A stretch of DNA of 47,544 nucleotides from Tritrichomonas musculus. Lineage: Eukaryota > Parabasalia > Tritrichomonadida > Tritrichomonadidae. Both the position numbers and the translations under genes were made by a program. The stretch's first letter is position 1. The number at the start of each line of letters is the position of its first letter. The notes beneath the pieces were generated by a model. The model was given only the letters and a program-made list of their open reading frames with translations, did no database searches and was not told where the DNA came from. This document shows, in pieces, positions 18,491 through 26,717 of the stretch. The stretch spans positions 1 through 47,544 of the forward strand of contig JAPFFF010000118.1 in assembly GCA_039105265.1 (NCBI GenBank), read 5' to 3'.

Positions 18491-19135
18491 ATGTTCATTA
18501 TCTTATTGATACTCATTGAATCATTTGAAAGACCTGATGGAATCCCGGAAGAGGCTAATTGGATACCTGCTTGGAATTTTACTCAAGTTTATGGAGACTG
18601 GGCGATGGATACTTCTGACTTGAAGGATCATCTCTTCGTTCTTTATCAAGGAGGAATTCTTGAACAACAAATTACATGTTCTCGATTTTGGATAATTGGA
18701 ATGAAAGACTCTAATTTTGATACAATTGACATTTATTTTGGACAATTAAGTCAATTAAACATTAATTGTAAATCAGATGTTCGTCAGAAATGGCAAGTTT
18801 TCTTTGATTCACAATCAATGCCGATCACTACTGATACTCTCATAATCCAAAGCAGACGTGCTTCTGCTCTTCATGGACTTTTTTATCTGTATGATCCTCC
18901 AAAACAAACTCCCTCATTAACTCCAACCATATCACCTGACCCTTTTTGCCCTGTCCCAAGAATTGTAAAAAAAAATCAATCTGAAGCCATTATATTGAAA
19001 CATTGCAAATTCTCGAATATTAAATCTTACGAACCTGGAGGAATTATTTTTTCTCAGAATTGTATTCTTCTAGTTTGCAATTGCCAAATATTTAATATAA
19101 CTGGTGGAGGAGCTATTTACTGGGTTTTTAACTAA
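18491..19135 (+). CDS. Secreted beta-helix surface protein fragment, host-like (Pmp type)
   Basis: 214 residues. It starts with a short hydrophobic signal-like stretch (MFIILLILIESF). The C-terminal part (ILKHCKFSNIKSYEPGGIIF, then NCQIFNITGGGAIYW) carries F..N and GGAI/Y motifs typical of right-handed beta-helix repeats of chlamydia-like polymorphic membrane (Pmp) proteins, a large surface family in T. vaginalis. Whole family members are far longer, so this is a short or 3'-truncated version with only about two repeats. It lies inside element B next to replication genes, with a host-type Inr, so I infer capture of a host gene. Function could be display on the host surface, or none. Confidence 0.55.
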   Translation: MFIILLILIESFERPDGIPEEANWIPAWNFTQVYGDWAMDTSDLKDHLFVLYQGGILEQQITCSRFWIIGMKDSNFDTIDIYFGQLSQLNINCKSDVRQKWQVFFDSQSMPITTDTLIIQSRRASALHGLFYLYDPPKQTPSLTPTISPDPFCPVPRIVKKNQSEAIILKHCKFSNIKSYEPGGIIFSQNCILLVCNCQIFNITGGGAIYWVFN

Positions 19136-19714
19136 CTAAACGCAAAACTTTAAACATAAATGATAGTTATTTAATAATTCATTATATTCTTTATTATAAA
19201 CTTGTTTGAAATCAGTGACGATTTCGCCGTTCTCTTTGAGTATTTTAATGGCTTCTATTCTTCGAATTGGGTTTGCTTTTCCGGCACAACAACCAATATC
19301 TTCATCAATATGTACTTCCACTTCGTTCACTTTGAGAATTGCTTTTATGATTTCTTCTAAGCACTCTTTAGGGACAATAATAGAATGCTTAAAGATTAAA
19401 TTGCTTAAAAGCGCTTTATCCTGATTTAAAAGTATTTGAGCATATGTTTCTAAAATCACACTTTTTGCGTCTGTTTCATTGATTTCCGGTTCTATTTGAG
19501 CATTCACGTCTCTTGTTATCACTATCTCCTCCTTCCCATCTTCTCGTTTATTTATAATAATATTATTATTTATATTTGAAGTCGATGACGATGCTGCTGT
19601 TGGCTCCAATGCTATATTTGCGTTAACACCAGTTGCGTTTGTTCTCTTCTTGATCATTTGCCTTGGAGATAAACCTGAAAATTTTAAGGGACCAATTAAC
19701 TTCTGAATTATCAT
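19136..19714 (-). CDS. Conserved Maverick protein of unknown function (lineage B copy)
   Basis: 192 residues, related to the product at 32300-32857. Shared core: a helical stretch, then VEVHIDEDIGC (VELVIDEEEGC in lineage A), then a short segment ending near I.I and a C-terminal Cys. The N-terminal 70 residues are Ser/Ala/Asn-rich and not conserved. In lineage A the homologue sits next to the packaging ATPase; here it stands alone and its stop abuts that of the surface-protein gene. Being kept in both lineages despite reshuffling, it is probably a core gene. A later start (Met 20, MIKKRTN) is possible. Confidence 0.68.
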   Translation of the reverse strand: MIIQKLIGPLKFSGLSPRQMIKKRTNATGVNANIALEPTAASSSTSNINNNIIINKREDGKEEIVITRDVNAQIEPEINETDAKSVILETYAQILLNQDKALLSNLIFKHSIIVPKECLEEIIKAILKVNEVEVHIDEDIGCCAGKANPIRRIEAIKILKENGEIVTDFKQVYNKEYNELLNNYHLCLKFCV

Positions 19715-19764
19715 AAGTAGCCGGCCATTTATTTAAGAAGAAAACTTTAGAAAGAATAATCAAA

Positions 19765-19769
19765 TCACA
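19765..19769 (+). promoter_or_regulatory. Initiator (TCACA) of the 141-residue gene
   Basis: TCACA with A+1 at 19767, 11 nt before the start codon at 19778. Confidence 0.55.
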
Positions 19770-19777
19770 CTTATATA

Positions 19778-20203
19778 ATGTCCATCCAAAAACATGCTCA
19801 TGAATTAACTCAGATCCAAAAAGAGCTCATGCCCCTCATAAAAGACATCCGGGCTTTATTAGAACAAGAAACAGAAGAGATCCCGATTTATAAAATAGAA
19901 CAGATAATTCCACTCATGATGGTTCGATACTGCAAACTGAGAAACCAAGAAATAGCTACAAAAAGACTAATAAATGTATGGATTCAAATGAATGAAGCAG
20001 AAAAAAGATATAAAGAAAAGAAAGAAGAAGAAGAAGAAGAGGAGGAAGAAAAGAAAGAAAAGAAGAAGAAGAAAGAAGAAAAATATATTAAAATGATCAG
20101 TACTGATTCTGACGATAGTCCTTTTAATTTTCCTTCTGATGATGATGAAAAAGAAGAGGATGAAGAAAAGAAAGAAGAAAAAGAAAAAGAAGAAGAAAAA
20201 TAA
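19778..20203 (+). CDS. Coiled, Glu/Lys-rich 141-residue protein
   Basis: The first 85 residues are helical (MSIQKHAHELTQIQKELMPL), followed by long Glu/Lys runs split by a Ser/Asp patch (STDSDDSPFNFPSDDD). The last 60 residues have low complexity and come from a polypurine strand. The SDSDD patch looks like a casein kinase 2 type target, as inference. It has its own Inr. Function unknown. The structured first half and the promoter argue for a real gene; the tail may be variable between copies. Confidence 0.6.
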   Translation: MSIQKHAHELTQIQKELMPLIKDIRALLEQETEEIPIYKIEQIIPLMMVRYCKLRNQEIATKRLINVWIQMNEAEKRYKEKKEEEEEEEEEKKEKKKKKEEKYIKMISTDSDDSPFNFPSDDDEKEEDEEKKEEKEKEEEK

Positions 20204-20228
20204 TTTAATTAATAAAAATTAATTTAAT

Positions 20229-20660
20229 TTAATAGATATTATTTTTAATTATAACTGAGTGTTTAGGTCCATATATTATTGATCCTTTATTATTTTCATC
20301 TGCTAATCCTTGTATTCGAGCTAAATCTTCTGGCTTTTTCAGGTAAGGAGGCAAAAGTGGCGGTTTTTTCACATATCCATGGTGAATATAATGTTTTCCG
20401 TCAGTTAAGCTTACAGGTGGTTCATGAAGTCCTTTTGTTGTGTGCTGATTAGTTGGTGGAGGACGTACAGGTTTATTTTCTCGAACTATCGTTGGTGGCA
20501 AATTGACCTTGGGATTAAAAGTGACAGCATAAGTGTTATCGTTCGAAAAGATACCATAATGTTTGCCTTTGATAAATCGCACTTTTTCTGTATTTTCATT
20601 ATACATTACTCCTTCTCTTCCTACAATCTCTGCATTTGGGGATTTATAATCATTAGCCAT
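20229..20660 (-). CDS. Unknown Pro-rich 143-residue protein, first gene downstream of MCP
   Basis: The sequence has a small N-terminal beta-like region (VRFIKGKHYGIF), then several PP motifs (VRPPPTNQH, GLHEPPVSL, KKPPLLPPYLKKP) and a C-terminal I.YGPKHSVIIKN. It lies 22 bp after the MCP stop on the same strand, in the run of minus-strand virion genes (20229-28826). A capsid-associated or cement role is possible by position only. No family recognised. Confidence 0.6.
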   Translation of the reverse strand: MANDYKSPNAEIVGREGVMYNENTEKVRFIKGKHYGIFSNDNTYAVTFNPKVNLPPTIVRENKPVRPPPTNQHTTKGLHEPPVSLTDGKHYIHHGYVKKPPLLPPYLKKPEDLARIQGLADENNKGSIIYGPKHSVIIKNNIY

Positions 20661-20682
20661 TTAAGTAAAGAAAAATTCTATT

Positions 20683-22359
20683 TTATTCAGGAGTTGTAAT
20701 GTCATAATTCCCAATTCGAACCAGTGGGGGCATGCCATTGGGCTGTACTAAAATCGAAATAGAAGCATCAACTAATAAACCTAATATTGGTGGCGTATCG
20801 ACTATTTGAGAAAAATGCTTTTTATAATTCTCTGATTTATCATTTGGATCTTTTATTTGTGCATGTTCCTGTGTGACGATTATTTCGAAGTTAATTGGTG
20901 ATAAACTTGTAAGGCCCTGTTGATATGTCCCATCTGTTTCTGTCGCAAAACCGATAAAGAATGAAGTCCTATCGTTTGGATATAAACCTGTTATATTGGC
21001 TAAAGGTTTACTTACATTACATAATGAAGCGATAACCTCTTTATTGAAACCGGTTTGTTCACCATTCATATTCATTGCATTTTGACAATATTCAATGAAT
21101 TCTGGATATTCACCATCTGTTCCGAAAGATTTGGCTGGAATATTGCCATAACCGCCACAATTCAATTGGAAATGTTTAAAAAGTGGATTTTTGAAATATG
21201 TATGATGACGTTGATGAAGAGGGAATAAACAAAAGATAGAATCAACAAATCTTGGAGTGACGGTGACTGTTGTTTTGTCTTGGATTTGTTTTAATGCTTG
21301 AGTGCAGGTGTAAAATGACAATGTTTGAGTTGGAAATGTGAGTGGATGTTGTGGATTTGAATAACGCTGAACCAATTGTTGATAAATCTCATTGTTTATA
21401 CCAAAACATGGAATAATTGATGAGCATTCAGTGATTTCATACTCATAGACTTGGAATTTTCGTAAACCAGAATAAAGAGTATATGGTGTTTCTGATGCTA
21501 ATATTTCAGCTTCATCTGTCTTTCCTGATGCTTGGCCTGATGAATTAGCTGATGTACTTGAAATCCATATTTTAACATCATCGCCAACAGGTGTGAATTC
21601 ATTAGTGATCGCATAAAAAGTATATTGAGTTGCAAGAGATGGTTGCGCAAGTAAAGATCTTGATGGTCCACATGGACAACAAAGCATACCAGCACATGAG
21701 AAATATAATCTTAATTCGAGTTTTCCTGCAAAAGCTGGTAAATATTTTATATTTGATAATGGCAAGAATCTACGCAAATCAATTTTTAAATGAATCGTAA
21801 ATGTTGCTGTTAAATCATCTTTTGGCCAATTAATTACTATTCCGCAACGAGTGGCAAAATTATTATTCCATATATCTTTATGTCTTGCCTTTGAGTATAC
21901 ATCTGCTCTCTTTGTTGTTTCATTCGCACAACATGCAGTTAAGAACGATTCTTCACAACCAAAGTTTTGTGTATATATCGTTATTCCGTTAGCTACTATT
22001 TCATATTTTTCAATAGCATCTCTTGCATCTTTGAATCCAAACCAGATTTTATTGAATGGATAACCGCCAATATCACTCAAATCTGGTATCTTTTCATTTA
22101 TATTCATTGTCACTTTTAGATCAGCACGAATAAAACCATTATAGATGTCAGCTGTATTGTGTGTATTTGGAGAAATAATAACACTTGTATATGACCCTTG
22201 TTTTATTGGAGGTGAAGGCGAATATGATGTTTGTGGATTAATTGAATACTGTTTATTTGTATCAGAAGTGGCAATACAGCTATCTACAACATCGAAATAT
22301 GACGCAATTTGCGAACAAACTTCAGCTGATGTTTTCATATAAACCTCATGATTAATCAT
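20683..22359 (-). CDS. Major capsid protein (double jelly-roll), lineage B
   Basis: 558 residues. It shares with the lineage A MCP the order: Pro-rich QGSY, a D.Y.GF...DLKV strand, F.G.KDA, an I.IY.QN turn, EESFL, a Lys/Arg patch and a later helical segment. Overall identity to lineage A is low, and the Pro/Asp linker of lineage A is missing. The role, hexon-like capsomers, is family knowledge. The gene is within the minus-strand virion cluster, between the 162-residue and 143-residue genes. Upstream is a T-run plus ATTCAA motif, not a TCACA Inr. The start may be the first Met (22359) or Met 8. Confidence 0.8.
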   Translation of the reverse strand: MINHEVYMKTSAEVCSQIASYFDVVDSCIATSDTNKQYSINPQTSYSPSPPIKQGSYTSVIISPNTHNTADIYNGFIRADLKVTMNINEKIPDLSDIGGYPFNKIWFGFKDARDAIEKYEIVANGITIYTQNFGCEESFLTACCANETTKRADVYSKARHKDIWNNNFATRCGIVINWPKDDLTATFTIHLKIDLRRFLPLSNIKYLPAFAGKLELRLYFSCAGMLCCPCGPSRSLLAQPSLATQYTFYAITNEFTPVGDDVKIWISSTSANSSGQASGKTDEAEILASETPYTLYSGLRKFQVYEYEITECSSIIPCFGINNEIYQQLVQRYSNPQHPLTFPTQTLSFYTCTQALKQIQDKTTVTVTPRFVDSIFCLFPLHQRHHTYFKNPLFKHFQLNCGGYGNIPAKSFGTDGEYPEFIEYCQNAMNMNGEQTGFNKEVIASLCNVSKPLANITGLYPNDRTSFFIGFATETDGTYQQGLTSLSPINFEIIVTQEHAQIKDPNDKSENYKKHFSQIVDTPPILGLLVDASISILVQPNGMPPLVRIGNYDITTPE

Positions 22360-22376
22360 TTCTTGAATAAAAAAAG

Positions 22377-22865
22377 TTAATATATATCATCAAAGATTCT
22401 GTTTCGTCTTTGTCTTGGAATTGGTGGTTCATAATATTCTTCTTCTTGTATTGGAGGAGGAGGAGGAGGTGCTTGTTTTGGTGCTGGAGTTTTCTTTGAG
22501 ATTACTTCTTCAATTAATCGTTTTTGTTCTTTCTTTTCTCTTTTGCGTTTGATTTCATCACCCAGTAATTTGAGTTGATTTAAGATTTCAAGGTTTATCG
22601 TTGGATCGATTTCTTGACTTTTTGTGAGTTTTTTCGACTTTGGTTTTTGCATTTTGGGTTTTTCTTCTTCCTCTTCAAAAACTTCGTTCTCTTCATTTTC
22701 TGGAGTTTTCTCTTCTTTTTCTTCTTCTATTGGTGTTTCTCGCTTTTTAACAATATACTTTCCTTGTTTTCGAGTTGGCAAAACCTCCCAATCTGGATCG
22801 TCATGGCCATTTATCCACCTTTGAATAACCGCTAAACGTTTTGAGCCTGTTAAGTGTTTTGACAT
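22377..22865 (-). CDS. Charged protein with conserved N-terminus, upstream of MCP
   Basis: 162 residues. The N-terminus (SKRLAVIQRWINGHDDPDWE, then VLPTRKQGKYIVKKRE) is compact and looks folded. The rest is Glu-rich, then Lys-rich, then a PPPPPP run and a tail of Arg and Tyr (RQRRNRIFDDIY). It lies 17 bp upstream of the MCP and 29 bp from the next gene, on the same strand. A virion core or DNA-binding role fits the charge; that is inference. TTTTATTGAG lies upstream, one of the virion-class motifs. Confidence 0.62.
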   Translation of the reverse strand: MSKHLTGSKRLAVIQRWINGHDDPDWEVLPTRKQGKYIVKKRETPIEEEKEEKTPENEENEVFEEEEEKPKMQKPKSKKLTKSQEIDPTINLEILNQLKLLGDEIKRKREKKEQKRLIEEVISKKTPAPKQAPPPPPPIQEEEYYEPPIPRQRRNRIFDDIY

Positions 22866-22894
22866 TTAAAACTCAATAAAATTGACTTTTCTTA

Positions 22895-23293
22895 TTATTC
22901 ATAATTTGATGAATGTACATGATTTATAGGTGCTGGTGAATTATTTGAACTACTCGATTCTGTTTTAGCGGGTTTTGGCATTTTATAGTTTTCATCTCTT
23001 CCTTGTGCATGATTATTGATTTTTGTTAATGCTTCTCTTACGTTGCCTTTTGGAATGTATTTTATTGCTGCATCCGCTACATTTGAGATTTTGTTTCTCA
23101 TATTATCGCTTAAAAATGCTTTGCCTAAACTACCCATTGTTTTGCCTATTAATCCTGATTGATTTTTCATTATTCCTGTTGCATTATCCGCTAATTTACC
23201 TGCTAATCCTCCTGTTGCTGAATTTGCTGCTCCCATTAATAATTGACTTCCAAGGCCAATACTTCTTCTCGCCCATTTTCTAAATAATCCCAT
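22895..23293 (-). CDS. Glycine-rich amphipathic virion-type protein (lineage B)
   Basis: 132 residues starting MGLFRKWARRSIGLGSQLLM, with Gly/Ala-rich amphipathic helices to about residue 85 and a Ser/Asn-rich tail. In character (basic amphipathic start, small residues) it resembles membrane-active capsid proteins such as adenovirus pVI, and lineage A's short basic peptides, though no direct alignment is clear. It lies between the packaging ATPase and the MCP-proximal genes on the same strand, with TTTTATTGAATTTAAATG at the start. A virion role is inferred from position and makeup. Confidence 0.6.
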   Translation of the reverse strand: MGLFRKWARRSIGLGSQLLMGAANSATGGLAGKLADNATGIMKNQSGLIGKTMGSLGKAFLSDNMRNKISNVADAAIKYIPKGNVREALTKINNHAQGRDENYKMPKPAKTESSSSNNSPAPINHVHSSNYE

Positions 23294-23311
23294 TTAAATT
23301 CAATAAAACGT

Positions 23312-24169
23312 TTAAGATTCAAAATAGTATTTATTTGCAGTTATGTTCATGATAAATTTGTCATGCGGTTCTCTATGTTGCAAGTATTCTTGCACAGTTG
23401 CCTTTGTATTTAAGTTGTTATTTGTTTGCTGCAATAAAGAGGTGAAATCTTCTTCTGAATAACCGCTATAACAGATAATATCGGTTGCCATACGTTTAGC
23501 ATTTATGTGCACAAATCTTATCGTTTGAAATGCCATTATGCACGTTATGTTATAATGTCTTGTTTTTGTCAACAATTTAATAAATTCTGAATTACCGTTT
23601 TTCAATAAATCTGAACCAGCACAATCATCAAGAATAATCAGAGTATTGAATGGATAAGAGGCGGTTCCATATTTACAAAGCTTACTGGCAATATAAATGA
23701 TTTTATCTTGAAGGTCAGTTAAATGATGCTTTTCAATTAAACGCCTCATCTCATCAGACGTTTCTTTCATTTTTGAGAGGATATGTTTGACAAGTGCATA
23801 ATATTTTATTTTCCTTTTCAAATGTTTCTGAAGAACGCTCATCAATTGTTTTTCTGAGACATAAATTATTTTTGTTAGAATCTTTTTATTCAAAACTTCG
23901 GCGGTTTTATCCATTTTACCAGACGTTGAGCAGAAATAAATTTTATGATAATATGGATGTTTAAATAATCTTTCTGTAATCATAATATGGCGCCAAATCC
24001 AATAACTTTTGCCAGCACCAGGACGTCCAATCAAAAAGTATATCCCATTTGATGAAAACGGATAATTTTCTGATAATGGTTTGATCAAAGCGCCCTCAAT
24101 TTCTCTCATACTTTTTCTGAGCGTCTCATTGATTAATTCTTCAACTTTTTGAATAATATTTCCTTTCAT
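23312..24169 (-). CDS. FtsK/HerA-type genome packaging ATPase, lineage B
   Basis: 285 residues. Walker A GRPGAGKS at 48-55, Walker B LIILDD at 177-182, then a helix with TKTRHYNI and a later Gln (MAFQT) like the sensor region of A32-type ATPases. These pump viral DNA into the capsid in Polintons and NCLDV relatives. The homologue in lineage A is at 31345-32238. It lies 14 bp after the integrase gene's stop, in a tight minus-strand run with 14-21-bp gaps, suggesting coordinated expression of virion genes. Confidence 0.9.
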   Translation of the reverse strand: MKGNIIQKVEELINETLRKSMREIEGALIKPLSENYPFSSNGIYFLIGRPGAGKSYWIWRHIMITERLFKHPYYHKIYFCSTSGKMDKTAEVLNKKILTKIIYVSEKQLMSVLQKHLKRKIKYYALVKHILSKMKETSDEMRRLIEKHHLTDLQDKIIYIASKLCKYGTASYPFNTLIILDDCAGSDLLKNGNSEFIKLLTKTRHYNITCIMAFQTIRFVHINAKRMATDIICYSGYSEEDFTSLLQQTNNNLNTKATVQEYLQHREPHDKFIMNITANKYYFES

Positions 24170-24183
24170 TTGATTAAGAATAA

Positions 24184-25326
24184 TTAAATGTATTTTCTGA
24201 TTTTAACTGGTATGTTTTCACCTGTTTTCACCCAATACATTCGTTCTAACCGTGATAATATTGTTGGATTTCCTTCTCTCATACTTTTGGCATATGTATA
24301 CCCTTGACTTCCATCATCCCATTTGACCTTGTATTGGTCATTTGCATTATTATACCCTAAAATCTCCTCTATGTTCCCTCTTTTGCCGTTTTTCAATGTT
24401 TTGGCCATAGGAACAAATCCTTTCGCCTTAACTATTTTGTATCCAGGATAATCGTTCACAGATCTATCGTTAGCAGCAATTTTGAATAAATTACCAGATT
24501 TTGAATCAACTGTATATGCTTGATTGCTAACCATTCTTCGTTTTTTATTTTTAATCGTTTTTTCTTCTACGATACGTACTTTATCACCTTCTTTGAAATC
24601 ATAAGGGTTTGCTTGCGTTTTATTTTTCAAAATATATTTCTGTTCGTCTTTGGCTGTCATTTTATTGGGGGCTGTTTTTATTTTAGTATGATATGATTCA
24701 TTATATGCTGACATTAATGACTGCATTTCTTTTGGTGAAATATTTCTTGTAGGTTTGTGTGTTAATTCACCTTCTTTTGAAATATCTTTCCATATATCGG
24801 CATCTAACAAATTTTTGTTAACGGCTAAATCTCTTATCGTTCTCATAAAACGGTTTATTATTCCTAAATTATTGTGATTATCATCCGTTGTAGTCGTATA
24901 TATAATTTTATGACTTTTCATCCAAGATGTCACTTCGTCTGATAAATAAGCAGCATCTTGATCTGAAGCGATTGAATGGCAATTTGGTTCTTCCTTGATG
25001 AATTTATTCAATGCTGATTTGACCTGTAACGCCCCTTTTCCTCTCATCGGATATGCATAAGCTTTACGGGTATTTATATTGATAAGCATCAAATAATTCA
25101 AACCGTTAGCTCCTTTATCGTTTATAAACGTATCCATCTGAAAACCTCCGGAATGAGACGATACGATAGGTATATATTTAGGAGTTGGCACTTTTTGATC
25201 ATGAACAACGGATTCTGATTGAAATTTCCTTATCTCTTTTTTCGAATAACCTTTTTCAAGTGCATGTTTTTCAAAAGCTGGACCACGGTATGGATATTCC
25301 TTATATAATTCTGCAAGTGATGTCAT
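24184..25326 (-). CDS. Retroviral-like integrase, lineage B
   Basis: 380 residues. The integrase core (rve, DDE fold) begins near residue 60 with GGFQMDTF, followed by LMLININTRKAYAYPMRGK and SDQDAAYLS, then a helix with NNLGI and RTIRD. The C-terminal half has an SH3-like piece (GDKVRIVEE) and a chromo-like piece (IEEILGYNNANDQYKVKWDD), as in Maverick integrases that tether to chromatin. Role: cutting and joining the terminal repeats into host DNA. It lies within the virion gene run, between the ATPase and the second capsid candidate. Confidence 0.9.
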   Translation of the reverse strand: MTSLAELYKEYPYRGPAFEKHALEKGYSKKEIRKFQSESVVHDQKVPTPKYIPIVSSHSGGFQMDTFINDKGANGLNYLMLININTRKAYAYPMRGKGALQVKSALNKFIKEEPNCHSIASDQDAAYLSDEVTSWMKSHKIIYTTTTDDNHNNLGIINRFMRTIRDLAVNKNLLDADIWKDISKEGELTHKPTRNISPKEMQSLMSAYNESYHTKIKTAPNKMTAKDEQKYILKNKTQANPYDFKEGDKVRIVEEKTIKNKKRRMVSNQAYTVDSKSGNLFKIAANDRSVNDYPGYKIVKAKGFVPMAKTLKNGKRGNIEEILGYNNANDQYKVKWDDGSQGYTYAKSMREGNPTILSRLERMYWVKTGENIPVKIRKYI

Positions 25327-25337
25327 TTTTTTATAAA

Positions 25338-26303
25338 TTAAACGTATAACATCTTATTATAAGGCAAGAACTGCATTTCCATGACAAAAGTTTCTCCATT
25401 GGGTAATTTAACGGGGGCATTGTATTGTCTGGCAGAATATAATTCAATCCAAAACCGTTGATCAGAAGAATTCAATTTAAAATATTTGATAGGATTATAA
25501 TAAATTTGTGAATTACCGATATAATTATGTAATGATTGTTCGCCAAGTGAAGAATAAACTTTACATGAATGACGATCCCAAATATTATCAAAAATTAATT
25601 CATTTTCATACAAATTATATTTTCCTTTTCTATTTTGAGTAGGTCCGTCACCAATATTAAATACTTCCTCAAAATCTTTATTCATTTCAGTTATTTTGAA
25701 AGCACAACCGTATTTATCTAAAGAATTATTGTTTCGTTCAGAATATATTTTTTCATGAAAACCTTTTTCGTCATAATAACCATCAGTTTGTATGTCTCTA
25801 TTCAAAACATCAATATCAGATTGTTCAAATGCGTTAGTGATGCTATTCCACCATATTGAGATATATGATTTCAAAGCATTGTGGACTGCTTCAAAAAATC
25901 CTCTGAAATCTCTTTCTGTTGAGAGCCAGTCAATTACTTTTATTTCTTTGATTTTTAAATCATCCTGATAAAGAGATGAAGTCATAGATTTAATTCTATC
26001 GTGTATACTGAATCCAGGTATTTTATCAAATGAAACCTTTAAATATTTAGCAATTGAGATGGTGAATTCAAGTTTTCGTCTTTTTGAAACGAGCCACATT
26101 GACCTTACACCCACAATTGTTTCGCCTTTGTTTGACGTTGACCAATCACCAGGAAAATTGAAATAAAAACGATTAAATTTGCTTGGATCTCTTTGTGAGT
26201 CCTCTAAGAAAAAAGCAGTCTCAATTGGGACAGGAACGTTAGCATCATGTACAATATTTTCACGATTAGGGTGTTGTGTTTTAACTCTTGGTGGTAACTC
26301 CAT
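25338..26303 (-). CDS. Second minor capsid candidate (beta-rich, 321 residues)
   Basis: Beta-rich throughout. It starts MELPPRVKTQHPNRENIVHD, has SKRRKLEFTISIAKYLKVSF near residue 75, and ends FWIELYSARQYNAPVKLPNG followed by a final ME.QFL strand. That terminal pattern matches single jelly-roll minor capsid proteins of Polintons. It lies between integrase and protease in the virion cluster. If 9267-10004 is the penton, this could be a cement or vertex protein; if this is the penton, the other is something else. Upstream is TTTTTAGTCAAAATG at the start. Confidence 0.5.
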   Translation of the reverse strand: MELPPRVKTQHPNRENIVHDANVPVPIETAFFLEDSQRDPSKFNRFYFNFPGDWSTSNKGETIVGVRSMWLVSKRRKLEFTISIAKYLKVSFDKIPGFSIHDRIKSMTSSLYQDDLKIKEIKVIDWLSTERDFRGFFEAVHNALKSYISIWWNSITNAFEQSDIDVLNRDIQTDGYYDEKGFHEKIYSERNNNSLDKYGCAFKITEMNKDFEEVFNIGDGPTQNRKGKYNLYENELIFDNIWDRHSCKVYSSLGEQSLHNYIGNSQIYYNPIKYFKLNSSDQRFWIELYSARQYNAPVKLPNGETFVMEMQFLPYNKMLYV

Positions 26304-26323
26304 TTTGACTAAAAATAAATATC

Positions 26324-26692
26324 TTACTTATTCTTCCTTGGTTTACTAGCATGAAGGATTATTTCCTTTGGAATTATATCTCCCTTTTTCAATTGAATCT
26401 GATAGGCTTTTGATTTGACCATATTTTCATTCCTTTCACCTATATAACCAATTATCGATCCAAAAAGTGTGATTTTATGTACTGAACAATATTTGGCCAC
26501 TAAATTCAATATTTCTTTAACGTCCTCATAATCATCCCAATCAAATTTCTTTGCCCAATCAGTAAAGATTATTTTTTTGTTTGATAATTTAAACTTTGAT
26601 TTACAAATTTCTGATAATTCAGATATTTCTGTCTTTTTCAATGTTTTATTAAAATAAAGTGAACATTCAATTGGCAAAATTAATTCTGGCAT
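26324..26692 (-). CDS. Unknown 122-residue protein between protease and capsid candidate
   Basis: It starts MPELILPIECSLYFNKTLKK; the middle is helical (DYEDVKEILNLVAKYC) and the end basic (HASKPRKNK). The gaps to its neighbours are 20 and 25 bp, on the same strand, so it belongs to the virion gene run. No family is recognised. The absence of strong motifs means only position hints at a role. Confidence 0.6.
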   Translation of the reverse strand: MPELILPIECSLYFNKTLKKTEISELSEICKSKFKLSNKKIIFTDWAKKFDWDDYEDVKEILNLVAKYCSVHKITLFGSIIGYIGERNENMVKSKAYQIQLKKGDIIPKEIILHASKPRKNK

Positions 26693-26717
26693 TTTTATTT
26701 ATTGAAAAATTTTTATT

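Noticed and set aside
22614-22835. Phe/Ser-rich plus-strand frames across the 162-residue gene
   Set aside because: Antisense reading of Glu/Lys codons (TTC/TTT runs), a typical artefact.
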